A stretch of DNA of 53,961 nucleotides from an uncultured Lachnospiraceae bacterium (GCA_934371505.1 CAKRNW010000002.1:1-53961); one strand, 5' to 3'. Numbered from the stretch's first letter, positions 8,312-16,189 are shown. Numbers and translations are program-made. Notes: generated by a model not told the origin, from the letters alone.

Positions 8312-8788
8312 TTGAAAACAAATCAGGTTTTTGCAACAGTGTTCAGCATCGTATTAAAAGTAGTCATTATCGTGGCGGCGATTCTGCTTATCTATAAGGG
8401 AGCATCCACCGCCTACGATTATGGCTACCGGCTCTTTACAGAACCGGCGGTTTCCCAGGGCACCGGGAGGGAAGTCACCGTGTCCGTCACCAGTGGAAAA
8501 AGTGCAAAGGAAGTGGGACAGCTGTTGGAGTCCAAGGGCTTGATCCGGGATGCAAAGCTTTTTGCACTACAGGAACGGATCTCGGACTATCACGGCAAGA
8601 TACAGCCGGGTATCTACACTCTGAGTTCCTCCATGACGGCCGATGAAATGCTGGCGATCATGACAGCGGCGGCAGAGACGGAGGAAAGCCAGGAAACGGA
8701 GGAAACCCTTCCGACAGCTCCGGTCCAGGAAACGGAGGAAGAGTCTGTGCAGGAAACCGAAGGGGAAGCAGACAGTGCTGAGGAATAA
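8312..8788 (+). CDS. short MltG-like membrane protein lacking the catalytic domain
   Basis: The 158-aa protein has one N-terminal membrane segment (about residues 6-26) and then a LysM-like subdomain resembling the first part of the transglycosylase MltG/YceG (VTSGKSAKEVGQLLESKGLIRDAKLF...PGIYTLSSSMTADEMLAIM). It ends in an acidic, repetitive tail rich in Q-E-T-E-E. The large catalytic domain of MltG with its glutamate is missing, so it is probably a peptidoglycan-binding or regulatory relative. The TTG at 8312 is chosen because GGAGG lies 7 nt upstream; an ATG at 8282 has none. The stop is 2 bp before trmR. Confidence 0.8.
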   Translation: MKTNQVFATVFSIVLKVVIIVAAILLIYKGASTAYDYGYRLFTEPAVSQGTGREVTVSVTSGKSAKEVGQLLESKGLIRDAKLFALQERISDYHGKIQPGIYTLSSSMTADEMLAIMTAAAETEESQETEETLPTAPVQETEEESVQETEGEADSAEE

Positions 8789-8790
8789 CA

Positions 8791-9444
8791 ATGATCGTAG
8801 ATGAGAGAATGACCACCTTTATCAACTCCCTGGATGCGGGGAATACGCCGTTTTTAAATCAGATCGAAGAGGAAGCCATCAAGACCAATGTGCCGATTAT
8901 CCGCACAGATATGCAGAGCTTTATGAAGTTTTTGCTGGCGGCTGGCCAGCCCATGCAGATTCTGGAAGTGGGAACTGCCATTGGTTTTTCTGCGTTGTTG
9001 ATGAGCACTTATGCACCGGAAGGCTGCCATATTACCACCATAGAGAATTATGAGAAACGAATTCCCATTGCCAGGGAAAATATTGCCCGGGCAGGGAAGG
9101 AAAAGGAGATCACCCTGCTGGAGGGAGATGCCCGTGAGATTCTCCCCACACTGGACGAAAGCTATGACCTGATCTTTATGGATGCGGCAAAGGGACAATA
9201 CCTTGCCTTTTTACCGGAGGTTCTCCGGCTGTTAAAACCCGGAGGACTGCTGGTGTCCGATAACGTGCTGCAGGATGGGGATATCATGGAGTCCCGCTAT
9301 GCAGTGACCAGAAGAAACCGTACCATTCACAGCCGGATGAGGGATTATCTCTATGAACTGAAACATCACCCGGAGCTGACTACGGTGATTTTACCTGTGG
9401 GGGACGGTGTGGCAGTCTGCACAAAGCGAAGTCTTCCGGTGTAG
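8791..9444 (+). CDS. trmR: SAM-dependent O-methyltransferase, probably TrmR (tRNA 5-hydroxyuridine)
   Basis: The 217-aa protein belongs to the COMT-like class I methyltransferases: the SAM motif is ILEVGTAIGFSALLMS, then the acidic TTIENYEKR, and DLIFMDAAKGQY. In Bacillus the homologous yrrM (trmR) methylates wobble 5-hydroxyuridine to 5-methoxyuridine and stands next to the U32 proteins that help make the hydroxyl group. A U32 gene follows here after a short gap, which supports the TrmR assignment over a small-molecule methyltransferase. Confidence 0.85.
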   Translation: MIVDERMTTFINSLDAGNTPFLNQIEEEAIKTNVPIIRTDMQSFMKFLLAAGQPMQILEVGTAIGFSALLMSTYAPEGCHITTIENYEKRIPIARENIARAGKEKEITLLEGDAREILPTLDESYDLIFMDAAKGQYLAFLPEVLRLLKPGGLLVSDNVLQDGDIMESRYAVTRRNRTIHSRMRDYLYELKHHPELTTVILPVGDGVAVCTKRSLPV

Positions 9445-9492
9445 GCGGCCTTGCTTAAGGAAACGTTCCACAGGAAAAGAAAGGTTGAAACA

Positions 9493-10725
9493 ATGAGAAA
9501 GAAACCGGAATTACTGATCCCGGCCAGCAGCCTGGAAGTGTTAAAAACTGCGGTGATGTTCGGCGCAGATGCTGTCTATATCGGCGGTGAGGCTTACGGG
9601 CTTCGGGCCAAAGCGAAAAACTTCTCCATGGAGGACATGCGGGAGGGCATTGCCTTTGCCCATGAACATGGAGTTCGTGTCCATGTCACTGCCAACATTC
9701 TGGCGCATAACGATGATCTGCCGGGAGCGGGACGTTATTTTGAAGAATTGAAGGAATTGAAACCCGATGCCCTTATTGTGGCAGATCCCGGTATGTTTAC
9801 CCTGGCAAGGGAAATCTGTCCGGAGATTGATATTCATGTGTCCACTCAGGCCAACAATACCAACTATATGACCTACCGGTTTTGGCGGGAGCAGGGAGCC
9901 AAAAGAGTGGTTGCTGCCAGAGAACTTTCCCTGCGGGAGATTAAGGAAATCAAAGAACGCATTCCGGAGGATCTGGAGGTGGAATGTTTCATCCATGGCG
10001 CCATGTGCATTTCCTATTCCGGACGATGCCTGCTCAGCAATTATTTCACAGGACGGGATGCCAATCAGGGCGCCTGTACCCATCCCTGCCGCTGGAAATA
10101 TGCGGTGATGGAGGAAAGCCGTCCCGGTGAATACCTTCCTATCGAAGAAAATGAACGGGGAACCTTTATCTTTAATTCCAAGGATCTCTGCATGATCGAA
10201 CATATACCGGAAATGGTGGAGGCTGGAATTGACAGCTTTAAGATCGAAGGCCGGATGAAAACCGCCCTGTATGTGGCGACCGTGGCACGCACTTACCGTA
10301 GGGCGATTGATGATTATTTCCAGGCTCACCGGAAATATCTGGAAAATATGGACTGGTACAAAGCGGAAATCAGCAAGTGTACCTATCGCCAGTTCACCAC
10401 CGGATTTTATTTCGGAAAACCCACCGATGAGGCACAGATTTACGATAATAATACTTATGTAAACGAATTTATCTATTTAGGCATTGTGGAAGGGGTGGAC
10501 GCAGACGGTGCTGCCCATATTACCCAGCGGAATAAATTCTGTGTGGGCGACCACATCGAGATTATGAAACCGGACGGAAGCAATGTGAAGGCGGAGGTAT
10601 TGGGCATGAGGACCGATGAGGGGGAGAGCGTGGAGAGCGCCCCCCACCCGCAGCAGAGTCTTCATGTGCAACTTACCCAGAAACCTTCTCCCTTTGATTT
10701 GCTTCGTGTCGAAAATACACATTGA
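9493..10725 (+). CDS. U32 family protein TrhP-like (tRNA 5-hydroxyuridine formation)
   Basis: The 410-aa protein belongs to peptidase family U32. It shows AVYIGGEAYGLRAKAKNF near the N-terminus, the Cys-containing core CFIHGAMCISYSGRCLLSNYFTGRDANQGACTHPCRW, and a C-terminal beta-barrel. Family members YrrN/YrrO in Bacillus (TrhP) act in prephenate-dependent hydroxylation of wobble uridine, with Fe-S ligand cysteines. Here only one long, YrrO-like copy is present. An upstream TTG at 9451 is open, but family homology begins at MRKKPELLIPA, hence 9493. Its stop codon lies inside the -35 box of the glnN promoter. Confidence 0.87.
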   Translation: MRKKPELLIPASSLEVLKTAVMFGADAVYIGGEAYGLRAKAKNFSMEDMREGIAFAHEHGVRVHVTANILAHNDDLPGAGRYFEELKELKPDALIVADPGMFTLAREICPEIDIHVSTQANNTNYMTYRFWREQGAKRVVAARELSLREIKEIKERIPEDLEVECFIHGAMCISYSGRCLLSNYFTGRDANQGACTHPCRWKYAVMEESRPGEYLPIEENERGTFIFNSKDLCMIEHIPEMVEAGIDSFKIEGRMKTALYVATVARTYRRAIDDYFQAHRKYLENMDWYKAEISKCTYRQFTTGFYFGKPTDEAQIYDNNTYVNEFIYLGIVEGVDADGAAHITQRNKFCVGDHIEIMKPDGSNVKAEVLGMRTDEGESVESAPHPQQSLHVQLTQKPSPFDLLRVENTH

Positions 10726-10751
10726 CCGTTCTCCATATCATACTGTACAAT
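10722..10751 (+). promoter_or_regulatory. promoter of the glnN leader
   Basis: TTGACC (10722-10727) and TACAAT (10746-10751) are separated by 18 bp. The -35 box overlaps the stop codon of the U32 gene. Initiation would be near 10758, about 220 nt before the glnN start, leaving room for the structured leader. Confidence 0.75.
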
Positions 10752-10760
10752 ATGGATAGT

Positions 10761-10892
10761 TTTGGAACGGTTTCCCTGTGATATTTTGAAAAAATCACAA
10801 AAATGCATATAGGGTCTTGCTTTTTTGCGAAAAGTAGTTTATTTTAGTCACAGAACGAAGATGTTCCAGATCACCTGGAGCATCTTTTTTTT
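10761..10892 (+). promoter_or_regulatory. structured leader of glnN, candidate transcription attenuator
   Basis: Downstream of the promoter the RNA can form a GGAA/TTCC mini-hairpin (10764-10767 with 10772-10775), nested stems CCCT/AGGG (10774-10777, 10811-10814) and GTGAT/ATCAC (10778-10782, 10794-10798), a CTTTT/AAAAG hairpin near 10820-10833, and then an intrinsic terminator. TTTGGAAC (10761-10768) can also pair with GTTCCAGA (10863-10870), which is the 5' arm of the terminator stem, giving an alternative antiterminated form. No known riboswitch class was recognised. Nitrogen-responsive control of glutamine synthetase is the likely purpose (inference). Confidence 0.55.
10859..10892 (+). 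terminator. intrinsic terminator inside the glnN leader
   Basis: AGATGTTCCAG pairs with CTGGAGCATCT (one G-U wobble) and is followed by eight T residues. It stands between the promoter at 10722 and the glnN start at 10978, so it must be bypassed for glnN expression. Confidence 0.85.
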
Positions 10893-10977
10893 GTTTCAGA
10901 GGAGAATTCTCCAAGAAGGATTCTATCCTCATCATGCGGGAACCCCATAAAACTAAGACGAAAGGAAGAGTTGGAAA

Positions 10978-13080
10978 ATGAGTAACGTGGAAGCAATTTT
11001 TGGTCAGAACGTATTCACACTCAGCACGATGCAGGAGCGTCTGCCGAAGAATGCGTACAAAGAAGTGAGAAAGGTCATGGATCAGGGCGGAGAGCTTTCC
11101 ATGGCAACTGCAAATGTCGTAGCAAAAGCGATGAAGGATTGGGCAGAGGAAAAGGGAGCAACCCATTATACTCATTGGTTCCAGCCTTTGACAGGCATCA
11201 CGGCAGAGAAGCATGATGCATTTGTATCCCATCCCGATGCAGATGGAAAAATGCTTACCGAGTTTTCCGGTAAGGAGTTAATCAAGGGTGAGCCGGATGC
11301 ATCCTCTTTCCCTTCCGGCGGACTTCGTGCGACCTTTGAGGCAAGAGGCTATACCGCATGGGATATTACCTCTCCTGCATTTATTAAAGAGTCCGGCTGC
11401 GGAAAGATTCTCTGCATTCCCACCGCATTCTGCTCTTATACCGGTGAGGCACTGGATAAAAAGACCCCTTTACTTCGTTCCATGGAGGCATTAAGCGAGC
11501 AGGCAATGCGTATCGTCCGCTTGTTTGGCAATACCACCGCAACCAAGGTTGTAGCTTCTGTAGGACCGGAGCAGGAATATTTCCTAGTTGATAAGAAAAA
11601 TTATGAGAAACGTGAAGATTTGATTTATGCCGGCAGAACCCTGTTCGGTGCTCCCGCTCCCAAAGGACAGGAGATGGAGGATCATTACTTCGGCGTTATC
11701 AAAGAGCGCGTGGGCGCATACATGAAAGACTTAAATGAGGAGCTGTGGAAACTGGGTGTAACCGCAAAAACCCAGCACAACGAGGTTGCTCCTGCACAGC
11801 ATGAGCTGGCTCCCATTTATGAGACTGCAAACGTTGCCGTAGATCACAACCAGCTGGTTATGGAGGCAATGAAGCGTGTGGCATACCGCCATGACCTGGC
11901 ATGCCTGTTGCATGAGAAACCCTATGCAGGTGTGAACGGTTCCGGTAAACATGACAACTGGTCCATCACCACCGATGACGGCATGAACCTGTTGGAGCCC
12001 GGTGATACCCCCAATGAAAACATCCAGTTCCTCTTCGTACTGGCTTGCATCCTGAAGGCTGTTGACACGCATGCGGATCTGCTCCGCCAGTCTGCTTCCG
12101 ATGTTGGTAACGACCACAGACTGGGAGCCAACGAGGCGCCTCCGGCAATCATTTCCGTTTTCCTGGGCGAGCAGCTTGAAGATGTGGTAACACAGTTAAT
12201 TGAGACCGGTATTGCTGACCATGCAAAAGAGGGCGGCAAGCTGCAGACCGGTGTATCCACCCTTCCTGATCTGGATAAGGATGCAACTGACCGTAACCGT
12301 ACCTCACCTTTTGCTTTCACCGGCAATAAATTTGAGTTCCGTATGGTTGGTTCCGCTGACTCCATCGCCAGCCCCAACACCACCTTAAATGCCATTGTTG
12401 CAGAGGCTTTCTGTGAGGCTGCGGATATTCTGGAAAAAGCAGATGACTTCGATGTAGCGGTACATGACCTGATTAAACAGTATCTGACGGAGCATCAGAG
12501 AATTATTTTCAACGGTAATGGCTACTCTGACGAGTGGGTTGCGGAAGCGGAGAGACGCGGTCTGCCCAACATCAAATCCATGATTGAGGCGGCAGGCACC
12601 CTGACCACTCCCAAAGCAGTAGCATTATTTGAGAAATTCCATATCTTCACCAAGACCGAACTGGAGTCCCGTGAGGAAATCATTTATGAAACCTATGCGA
12701 AGACCATCAATATCGAGGCTCTGACCATGATTGATATGGCAGGCAAGCAGATTGTTCCTGCGGCAGTGAAATACAGTAAGAGCCTGGCTGATACTGTCAA
12801 TGCGGTAAAGACAGCAGGTGTGGATGCCTCCGTTCAGGTAGAACTGTTAAAAGAAGTATCCGGAAAACTGACCAAAATACAGACTGCTCTGGAGGCATTG
12901 AAGAAAGCAGAGAAGGAAGCTGCTGCAATCGAGGATGCAAAACAGCAGGCATTCTTCTACAAGGATACCGTAAAGGAAATTATGGCGCAGCTGCGTCAGC
13001 CCGCTGACGAACTGGAGATGATCGTAGACAAAGAGATGTGGCCGTTCCCTACCTACGGAGAACTGATGTTTGAGGTTTAG
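10978..13080 (+). CDS. glnN: type III glutamine synthetase GlnN
   Basis: The 700-aa enzyme joins ammonia to glutamate using ATP. Length and motifs are those of the GSIII class: FPSGGLRATFEARGYTAWD near residue 105, the conserved VGPEQEYFLVDK and KTQHNEVAPAQHELAPIYE metal/glutamate-binding segments, KPYAGVNGSGKHDNWS, and NRTSPFAFTGNKFEFRMVGS. The C-terminal GSIII-specific helical domain is complete. The ribosome binding site GGAAGAG precedes the ATG. It stands alone, with its own promoter, attenuator-like leader and 3' terminator. No amtB, glnB or nitR-like regulator is in the window. Confidence 0.96.
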   Translation: MSNVEAIFGQNVFTLSTMQERLPKNAYKEVRKVMDQGGELSMATANVVAKAMKDWAEEKGATHYTHWFQPLTGITAEKHDAFVSHPDADGKMLTEFSGKELIKGEPDASSFPSGGLRATFEARGYTAWDITSPAFIKESGCGKILCIPTAFCSYTGEALDKKTPLLRSMEALSEQAMRIVRLFGNTTATKVVASVGPEQEYFLVDKKNYEKREDLIYAGRTLFGAPAPKGQEMEDHYFGVIKERVGAYMKDLNEELWKLGVTAKTQHNEVAPAQHELAPIYETANVAVDHNQLVMEAMKRVAYRHDLACLLHEKPYAGVNGSGKHDNWSITTDDGMNLLEPGDTPNENIQFLFVLACILKAVDTHADLLRQSASDVGNDHRLGANEAPPAIISVFLGEQLEDVVTQLIETGIADHAKEGGKLQTGVSTLPDLDKDATDRNRTSPFAFTGNKFEFRMVGSADSIASPNTTLNAIVAEAFCEAADILEKADDFDVAVHDLIKQYLTEHQRIIFNGNGYSDEWVAEAERRGLPNIKSMIEAAGTLTTPKAVALFEKFHIFTKTELESREEIIYETYAKTINIEALTMIDMAGKQIVPAAVKYSKSLADTVNAVKTAGVDASVQVELLKEVSGKLTKIQTALEALKKAEKEAAAIEDAKQQAFFYKDTVKEIMAQLRQPADELEMIVDKEMWPFPTYGELMFEV

Positions 13081-13128
13081 AAATTATCAAAATTTGTTCC
13101 TTCTTTTCATGTTTGTTTTATATAGGAA

Positions 13129-13155
13129 GCAGGGTCCGTATAGGATCCTGTTTTC
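13129..13155 (+). terminator. terminator of glnN
   Basis: CAGGGTCC and GGATCCTG (one wobble) enclose the loop GTATA and are followed by TTTTC. It lies about 50 bp after the glnN stop. Confidence 0.7.
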
Positions 13156-13226
13156 GATTTTCCGGGAGGGAAATTCATCACAAATCAACTTTTTTACATA
13201 TTTTTTGAAAAATTTAAAAAAAAGAC

Positions 13227-13255
13227 TTGCCAAATGAAACGATATCACGTATAAT
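13227..13255 (+). promoter_or_regulatory. tRNA-Gln promoter
   Basis: TTGCCA (13227-13232) and a perfect TATAAT (13250-13255) have 17-bp spacing. The expected start is about 7 nt before the mature tRNA 5' end. Confidence 0.85.
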
Positions 13256-13268
13256 CAATATCTGTTGA

Positions 13269-13340
13269 AGGGCTATCGCCAAACGGTAAGGCAACGGACT
13301 CTGACTCCGTCATTTCCAGGTTCGAATCCTGGTAGCCCTG
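13269..13340 (+). tRNA. tRNA-Gln (anticodon CTG)
   Basis: The cloverleaf is complete: acceptor AGGGCTA/TAGCCCT, D-stem GCC/GGC, anticodon stem ACGGA/TCCGT with loop CTCTGAC (anticodon CTG, reading CAG), and T-stem CCAGG/CCTGG with loop TTCGAAT. The discriminator is G. The CCA end is not encoded (TTT follows), so it must be added enzymatically. It is a single tRNA with its own promoter and terminator. Confidence 0.95.
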
Positions 13341-13395
13341 TTTGTAAAAACACCAGAAATCATTTTCTGGTGTTTTTTGTTTACAAACAGGGCTA
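13333..13395 (+). repeat. long inverted repeat including the tRNA-Gln 3' end and its terminator
   Basis: Outer arms TAGCCCTGTTTGTAAA (13333-13348) and TTTACAAACAGGGCTA (13380-13395) are perfect 16-mers. Inner arms AACACCAGAAA (13349-13359) and TTTCTGGTGTT (13364-13374) enclose the loop TCAT and form the terminator stem. Only a 5-nt TTTTG bulge interrupts the 27-bp helix. The left arm begins inside the tRNA acceptor stem, and the right arm repeats the tRNA 5' end sequence AGGGCTAT. Confidence 0.8.
13345..13379 (+). terminator. terminator of tRNA-Gln
   Basis: The 11-bp stem AACACCAGAAA/TTTCTGGTGTT with loop TCAT is followed directly by a T-run. It begins within 10 bp of the tRNA 3' end. Confidence 0.85.
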
Positions 13396-13480
13396 TGCCC
13401 GGTCTCCCCCAACGATTTTCTAACACATCCCCCTCTTTTTATGTTAAGATAGAAAAGAATAAGAAAAGGGAGAGATTCAG

Positions 13481-14182
13481 ATGTACACCTTTGACAGCAG
13501 AATCCGCTACAGCGAATGTGACAGCGAAGGATTCCTGACCATGGAATCCCTGTTGGACTATTTTCAGGATTGCACCACTTTCCAGTCGGAAGATCTGGGA
13601 GTGGGAACGGGTTATCTTAAGGAAAATCATAAAGCCTGGGTTTTGAATAACTGGCAGATTATCATGGACAAGCCTCCGAAGATCGGAGATCAGGTGAGAG
13701 TGGGAACCTTTGCCTATGAGATGAAGGGTTTCCTGGGTTATCGTAATTTTTTGCTGGAGACCCGGGACGGAACGAGACTGGCCTATGCCAATTCCCTGTG
13801 GACCTATCTGGATACGGATCAGATGCGCCCCACCAGAGTGCCGGAGGAAATGATTGCTCTTTATGGCATGGAACCAAAGCTGGAGATGGAATATGCTCCC
13901 CGTAAAATCGCGGCTCCCCGGGAGGGCAGAACGGGGGAAGAAATTCTGATCCATCCCTATCACCTGGACACCAACCACCATGTCAATAACGGTCAGTATA
14001 TCCGCATGGCAGCCGCATTTCTTCCCGATGCTTCTCGTGTACACGAACTGCGGGCGGAATTTAAAAAGGCGGCACTGCTGGGAGATGTGATTTGTCCCCT
14101 GGCGGTACAGGAGCCGGGACAGGTGACGGTGGCTCTGAATGACAGACAGGGCAATTCCTATTGCATTATACAGTTCCTATAA
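13481..14182 (+). CDS. acyl-ACP thioesterase
   Basis: The 233-aa protein is of the bacterial FatA/FatB-like acyl-ACP thioesterase family, a tandem hot-dog fold that releases fatty acids from acyl-ACP. It opens with the typical FDSRIRYSECDSEGFLTMESLLDYFQDC. The second hot-dog has the catalytic-region signature HPYHLDTNHHVNNGQYIRMA (D, N and H residues). Such enzymes are common in gut Clostridia. It has its own GGGAGAG ribosome binding site. A structured repeat starts right at its stop codon. Confidence 0.92.
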   Translation: MYTFDSRIRYSECDSEGFLTMESLLDYFQDCTTFQSEDLGVGTGYLKENHKAWVLNNWQIIMDKPPKIGDQVRVGTFAYEMKGFLGYRNFLLETRDGTRLAYANSLWTYLDTDQMRPTRVPEEMIALYGMEPKLEMEYAPRKIAAPREGRTGEEILIHPYHLDTNHHVNNGQYIRMAAAFLPDASRVHELRAEFKKAALLGDVICPLAVQEPGQVTVALNDRQGNSYCIIQFL

Positions 14183-14192
14183 CGATGGAACC

Positions 14193-14335
14193 GTAACTAT
14201 TCAGAGCCATGCAAATTTGCTTTCTACACATGCTTGCATGCGGGTAGAACAGCAAATTTATATGGCGAGATAACCGCATGAGCAAAAGGAAAGCGGTGAA
14301 ACCGCGGTTTTGCGAATGTGGTTCTGAATAGTTAC
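14193..14335. repeat. MITE-like structured repeat element (complete copy)
   Basis: The 143-bp element is bounded by perfect 13-bp inverted repeats GTAACTATTCAGA (14193-14205) and TCTGAATAGTTAC (14323-14335). Inside are two further stem-loops: GCCATGCAAATTTGCT with AGCAAATTTATATGGC, capped by TTCTAC/GTAGAA; and a right-hand arm pairing ACCGCATGAGCAAAA with TTTTGCGAATGTGGT. The whole would fold as a three-way junction. No coding frame or target-site duplication is evident. A degenerate partial copy of its right end occurs at 31005-31035. Confidence 0.7.
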
Positions 14336-14369
14336 ATTAAAATAAAAATAGAAAGGTATGGTTAAGCAT

Positions 14370-15209
14370 ATGCTTCGTTTAGGAGAAAAACAGACTCTTG
14401 AGGTCGTAAAAATAGTAGATTTCGGCGTATATCTGGCAGAATCCGCCAGAGCAAACCCGGATGAAAAAGTGCTTCTTCCCATCAAACAGGTGCCTGCCGG
14501 CACCAAGCCGGGGGATGCAATCACGGTGTTCCTCTATCGGGATTCCAGTGACCGGCTCATCGCAACCACCCGCACACCGGGCATTGTGATTGGGGAACTG
14601 GCCAGATTACAGGTAAAACAGGTGGGTAAGATCGGAGCCTTCCTGGATTGGGGACTGGAAAAGGATCTGCTCCTGCCCTTCAAAGAGCAGATGGGAAAGG
14701 TTCGTCCGGGGGATGAGTGCCTGGTAAAGCTCTATGTGGATAAGAGCAAACGGCTCTGCGCATCCATGCATATTTATCACGATCTGAAGACGGACAGCCC
14801 TTATCAGAAAGATGATAAAGTAACCGGCTTTGTCTATGAGATAAACCCGGAGTACGGTGCCTATGTGGCGGTGGATGACTGCTACAGCGCCATGATTCCC
14901 AGAAAGGAAATGTACGGGAATGTCCACACCGGCCAGGTCATTGAAGCGAGAGTGGCAGAGGTGAAACCGGACGGGAAACTGTCCTTGAGCGTGAGGGAAA
15001 AGGCATATCTTCAGATCAGTGCGGATGCAGAAAAGGTATGGCAGATGATGATGGAGTATGATGGCAGACTGCCCTTTAACGATAAGGCGTCACCGGAAGT
15101 AATCCGGAGAGAGACCCAGATGAGTAAAAATGAATTTAAACGCGCGGTGGGCAGTCTGCTGAAGAGCGGTAAAATCGAAATTACGGAGAAGGGAATCCAT
15201 GCGAAATAA
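14370..15209 (+). CDS. CvfB-family S1 RNA-binding protein
   Basis: The 279-aa protein resembles CvfB/YitL, with successive S1-like domains (EVVKIVDFGVYL; VKQVGKIGAFLDWGLEKDLLLPFKEQ; VTGFVYEINPEYGAYV) and a C-terminal winged helix (MSKNEFKRAVGSLLKSGKIEITEKGI). CvfB affects virulence-factor expression in Staphylococcus through RNA binding; the role here is unknown. The start is uncertain: the AAAGG at 14352-14356 is 13 nt before 14370 but only 1 nt before the alternative ATG at 14358. It overlaps the following protease gene by 11 bp. Confidence 0.88.
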   Translation: MLRLGEKQTLEVVKIVDFGVYLAESARANPDEKVLLPIKQVPAGTKPGDAITVFLYRDSSDRLIATTRTPGIVIGELARLQVKQVGKIGAFLDWGLEKDLLLPFKEQMGKVRPGDECLVKLYVDKSKRLCASMHIYHDLKTDSPYQKDDKVTGFVYEINPEYGAYVAVDDCYSAMIPRKEMYGNVHTGQVIEARVAEVKPDGKLSLSVREKAYLQISADAEKVWQMMMEYDGRLPFNDKASPEVIRRETQMSKNEFKRAVGSLLKSGKIEITEKGIHAK

Positions 15210-16125
15210 ACATCTGGGGTGGATGTTTCTGACCACCATTTTGCTGCATATCGGACTGGTATTGGCCATGTCCTTTACATCCTTTGGAGAAAAACTGCCG
15301 CTTGCGGGAAATTTTATTCTCAGCGAAGCTGTGATTGTTGTTCCTGCGCTGCTCTTTTTACTCCTGACGGAGAGAAACGATAAGAGAAGCCTTTTGGACA
15401 GGCTGGGGTTTCACAAAATAAAAATTTCTTCGGCAGGGATGCTGGTACTGTATGCATTTTTGCTGATCCCCCTGGCGACTCTTTGCAATGCTGTCTCCAT
15501 GCTGTTTGTGGAAAACCGGGTGGTTTCCCTCAGCAGTGGGATCCTGGAACTGGGATTGCCGGCTATGCTGTTTTTTACTGCAGTGAACGCTCCTTTTTGT
15601 GAGGAACTGGTTTTCCGGGGCGTGATTTACAGAACCTGCAGGGAACGGAGCGGGGCGTGGAAAGCCCTGTGGTTTTCGGCTATTCTCTTTGGGCTGATGC
15701 ATATGAATTTTAACCAGGCAGGCTATGCCATGGTACTCGGTTTAGGTCTTGCCCTGGCACTGGAAGCAACAGACAGCCTCTGGGGAGCCATGATTATTCA
15801 CGTTGTGTTTAATGCCAGCAGCAGTCTGGAATTGTTTCTCATCAGCCGCATGGCGCCGCAAGTCTATGAAACCATGCAGGATGCGGAGCTTTCCGGAATG
15901 GAATTACAGATGAGTATTGGCATTTATCTGATGCTCGCCTGCATAACGACAGCACTGGCAGGCTGTGTACTGGCGTGGATTTCCCAAAATGAGAGGCGGC
16001 AGACGCAGATGTGTGCTGTTTGGAACAACCGTAAGCAGCCGGGCGAAAAGATCCTGACATTCCCCTTGGTCGTCGGTGTGGTTTTGGCGTTGTCCTATAT
16101 GATCATCGAAGTTGTACTACAATAA
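15199..16125 (+). CDS. CPBP family intramembrane metalloprotease
   Basis: The 308-aa polytopic membrane protein has about eight hydrophobic segments. The Abi/CPBP catalytic motifs are intact: EELVFRG (E135, E136, R140), LMHMNF (H168) and HVVFN (H201, N205), matching Rce1-type glutamate metalloproteases. Its substrate is unknown; some relatives in lactic bacteria give bacteriocin self-immunity, but no bacteriocin gene is nearby. It is probably translationally coupled to cvfB by the 11-bp overlap. Confidence 0.9.
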   Translation: MRNKHLGWMFLTTILLHIGLVLAMSFTSFGEKLPLAGNFILSEAVIVVPALLFLLLTERNDKRSLLDRLGFHKIKISSAGMLVLYAFLLIPLATLCNAVSMLFVENRVVSLSSGILELGLPAMLFFTAVNAPFCEELVFRGVIYRTCRERSGAWKALWFSAILFGLMHMNFNQAGYAMVLGLGLALALEATDSLWGAMIIHVVFNASSSLELFLISRMAPQVYETMQDAELSGMELQMSIGIYLMLACITTALAGCVLAWISQNERRQTQMCAVWNNRKQPGEKILTFPLVVGVVLALSYMIIEVVLQ

Positions 16126-16160
16126 GTTTTATGCAAAACGCACAAAATCAAACACGATAC

Positions 16161-16189
16161 TTGCAATGAAAAAGACAATTTGCTATAAT
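16161..16189 (+). promoter_or_regulatory. promoter of the TagA/WecG-like gene
   Basis: TTGCAA (16161-16166) and TATAAT (16184-16189) are spaced by 17 bp, about 25 bp before the ATG at 16213. Confidence 0.85.

Noticed and set aside
9541..10329. 262-codon open frame on the minus strand inside the U32 gene
   Set aside because: Antisense shadow of a conserved coding sequence; the protein shows no recognisable domain.
10761..10892. ANTAR-type or T-box target in the glnN leader
   Set aside because: The loops do not show paired hexaloops with A1 and G4 expected for ANTAR, and no T-box consensus or specifier loop was found; kept only as an unclassified attenuator.
14183..14345. Target-site duplication around the structured repeat
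   Set aside because: The bases flanking the 13-bp inverted repeats do not match each other, so transposition is not shown.
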